Assembly (NCBI GenBank): GCA_013335425.1
Contig: JAAXVQ010000130.1
Coordinates: forward strand, 1 to 6,165
Length of the DNA: 6,165 nt
Source of the DNA: Candidatus Firestoneibacteriota bacterium
GTDB lineage: Bacteria > Oederibacteriota > JAAXVQ01
Reading direction: 5' to 3'
Shown here piece by piece: positions 5,131-6,165 of the stretch. The number at the start of each line of letters is the position of its first letter. Within the stretch, counting starts at the first letter, position 1. The notes below the pieces were generated by a model. The model was given only the letters and a program-made list of their open reading frames with translations, was not told the DNA's origin and did no database searches. Position numbers and translations under genes: made by a program.

Positions 5131-6165
5131 CTAACGCGACACCGCCTTCATTTGCCTGAAAGCCCGTAAAATTTCATCCGGCATCTGTTCCAACGGCTTT
5201 ATTGCCGCCGCCGCCCCCAAATCCGCGGCCGCCTTGGGCATGCCGTACACCACACTGGTGGCCTCGTCCTGGGCCACGGTATGGGCTCCCGCTTCGCGCA
5301 TGGCCAGCAAGCCCCCGGCGCCGTCAGCGCCCATGCCCGTTAAAATAACGCCCACGGCGTTGGGACCCGCCGTTTTCGCCACGGAATTGAACAAAACTTC
5401 CACGCTGGGGCGCTGATGGTGCACCCGGGGGCCCTCGCGCACCAAAGCCGCATAACGCGATCCGTTCCGAGCCAAAAGCAAATGATAGTTGCCCGGCGCC
5501 ACCAAGGCCAACCCGGGTTTCAAGACATCGCCATCCTTGGCCTCGCGGACTTCCATGGGGCTCAGTGAATTCAGCCGCGCGGCAAACGCCTGGGTGAAAT
5601 ATTCGGGCATGTGCTGCACGATGAGCGTCGGCGGCGTGTTTTCCGGCAGTTGTTTCATCACTTGGGCGATGGCCTCGGTCCCGCCGGTCGATGCGCCGAT
5701 GGCCAAGATCTTGCTTTCGGACCCGGTCAAAGACACGGGGGCCGCAGCCGGCGCAACCGGCGCCGGCTGGTTGCGCAAGCGCACTTTCGCCTGGGCGGCA
5801 ATGCGGATTTTGTCGGCCAAGGACCGGATCATGGCCGGCACTTGTTCTACCGAGGGCGGCTTGCAGACCGCGTCCACGGCCCCCAATTCCATGGCTTTGA
5901 TGACCGTGAGGCTCCCTTCCGAAGAGAGGGAGCTGACGATCACCACGGGCATGGGGTAGTAATGCATCAGTTTGCCCAAAAACGTGAGACCGTCCATGCG
6001 CGGCATCTCGATGTCCAGCGTCATGACGTCGGGCTTGAGGGTTACGATTTGGTCGCGCGCCAAATAAGGGTCGGCCGCCGTCCCCACCACGGTGATGTCC
6101 GGCTCTTGTCCCAGCCACTCGGCATACTGGCGGCGCAGCAGCGCGGAATCATCCACAATCAGCAG
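5131..6165 (-). CDS. cheB: Protein-glutamate methylesterase/glutamine deamidase CheB, N-terminus cut by window edge
   Basis: CheB removes methyl esters from chemoreceptor glutamates and deamidates receptor glutamines, under control of phosphorylation by CheA. The visible 344 residues (numbered from the first codon at 6165) begin LLIVDDS, so only a few N-terminal residues are missing. The receiver domain (about 1-120) has the DD pair, phosphoacceptor D51 (TLDIEMPRMDG) and K102 (CKPP). An Ala/Pro-rich linker covers about 125-147. The methylesterase domain has the complete catalytic triad: S159 (IGASTGGTEAI), H185 (VQHMP) and D281 (TGMGADG). The protein appears fully functional and of usual length. 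It heads the visible part of the minus-strand operon; cheR, cheA, cheW or receptor genes would be expected beyond the edge. The GTG in the fourth visible codon is not the start, because the conserved beta-1 strand precedes it. Confidence 0.95.
   Translation of the reverse strand: MLIVDDSALLRRQYAEWLGQEPDITVVGTAADPYLARDQIVTLKPDVMTLDIEMPRMDGLTFLGKLMHYYPMPVVIVSSLSSEGSLTVIKAMELGAVDAVCKPPSVEQVPAMIRSLADKIRIAAQAKVRLRNQPAPVAPAAAPVSLTGSESKILAIGASTGGTEAIAQVMKQLPENTPPTLIVQHMPEYFTQAFAARLNSLSPMEVREAKDGDVLKPGLALVAPGNYHLLLARNGSRYAALVREGPRVHHQRPSVEVLFNSVAKTAGPNAVGVILTGMGADGAGGLLAMREAGAHTVAQDEATSVVYGMPKAAADLGAAAAIKPLEQMPDEILRAFRQMKAVSR

Overview
The window carries two blocks facing each other. It looks like a moderately GC-rich, motile, Gram-negative-type bacterium. 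The support for that is a CheB/CheY/CheX chemotaxis group, a PAS-GGDEF-EAL c-di-GMP protein, and two kinds of short intergenic repeat (GCAGAT-type and CTTGGCG-type). From general memory such repeats are frequent in environmental bacterial genomes, including the PVC group (Verrucomicrobia/Lentisphaerae/Planctomycetes). No marker here fixes the phylum, so this placement is a weak inference.

Left part (1-1476, minus strand): a lysine 2,3-aminomutase gene (kamA) with all diagnostic radical-SAM, PLP and lysine-binding residues. Its reading frame does not stop. It runs in frame to the window edge through a tail that resembles the C-terminal end of a Wzz/GumC polysaccharide chain-length protein. A perfect GC-rich hairpin sits where the resemblance begins. 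This is either a real gene rearrangement or an assembly join, and it is the most anomalous thing in the window.

Middle (1477-1946): a divergent intergenic region with a plausible sigma70-type promoter for kamA, a large imperfect inverted repeat of GCAGAT units, three tandem 8-bp CTTGGCG-type units, and a weaker promoter candidate for the rightward gene. The rightward gene (1947-3686, plus strand) encodes a soluble PAS-GGDEF-EAL protein. Its EAL phosphodiesterase site is intact, but its GGDEF domain has a substituted guanine-contact residue and no I-site. Its likely start is a GTG at 1947, not the TTG inside the upstream repeat.

Right part (3717-6165, minus strand, convergent with the c-di-GMP gene): a compact chemotaxis operon in the order cheB (cut by the window edge), cheY, a CheX-like phosphatase, and a second, more divergent CheX/CheC-like protein. 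CheB would demethylate or deamidate receptors, CheY would carry the phosphoryl signal to the motor or another target, and the CheX-like proteins would be candidates for CheY-P dephosphorylation. CheA, CheW, CheR and receptors are not in view and would be expected upstream, beyond 6165. No tRNA, rRNA, CRISPR, transposase or phage gene was seen.
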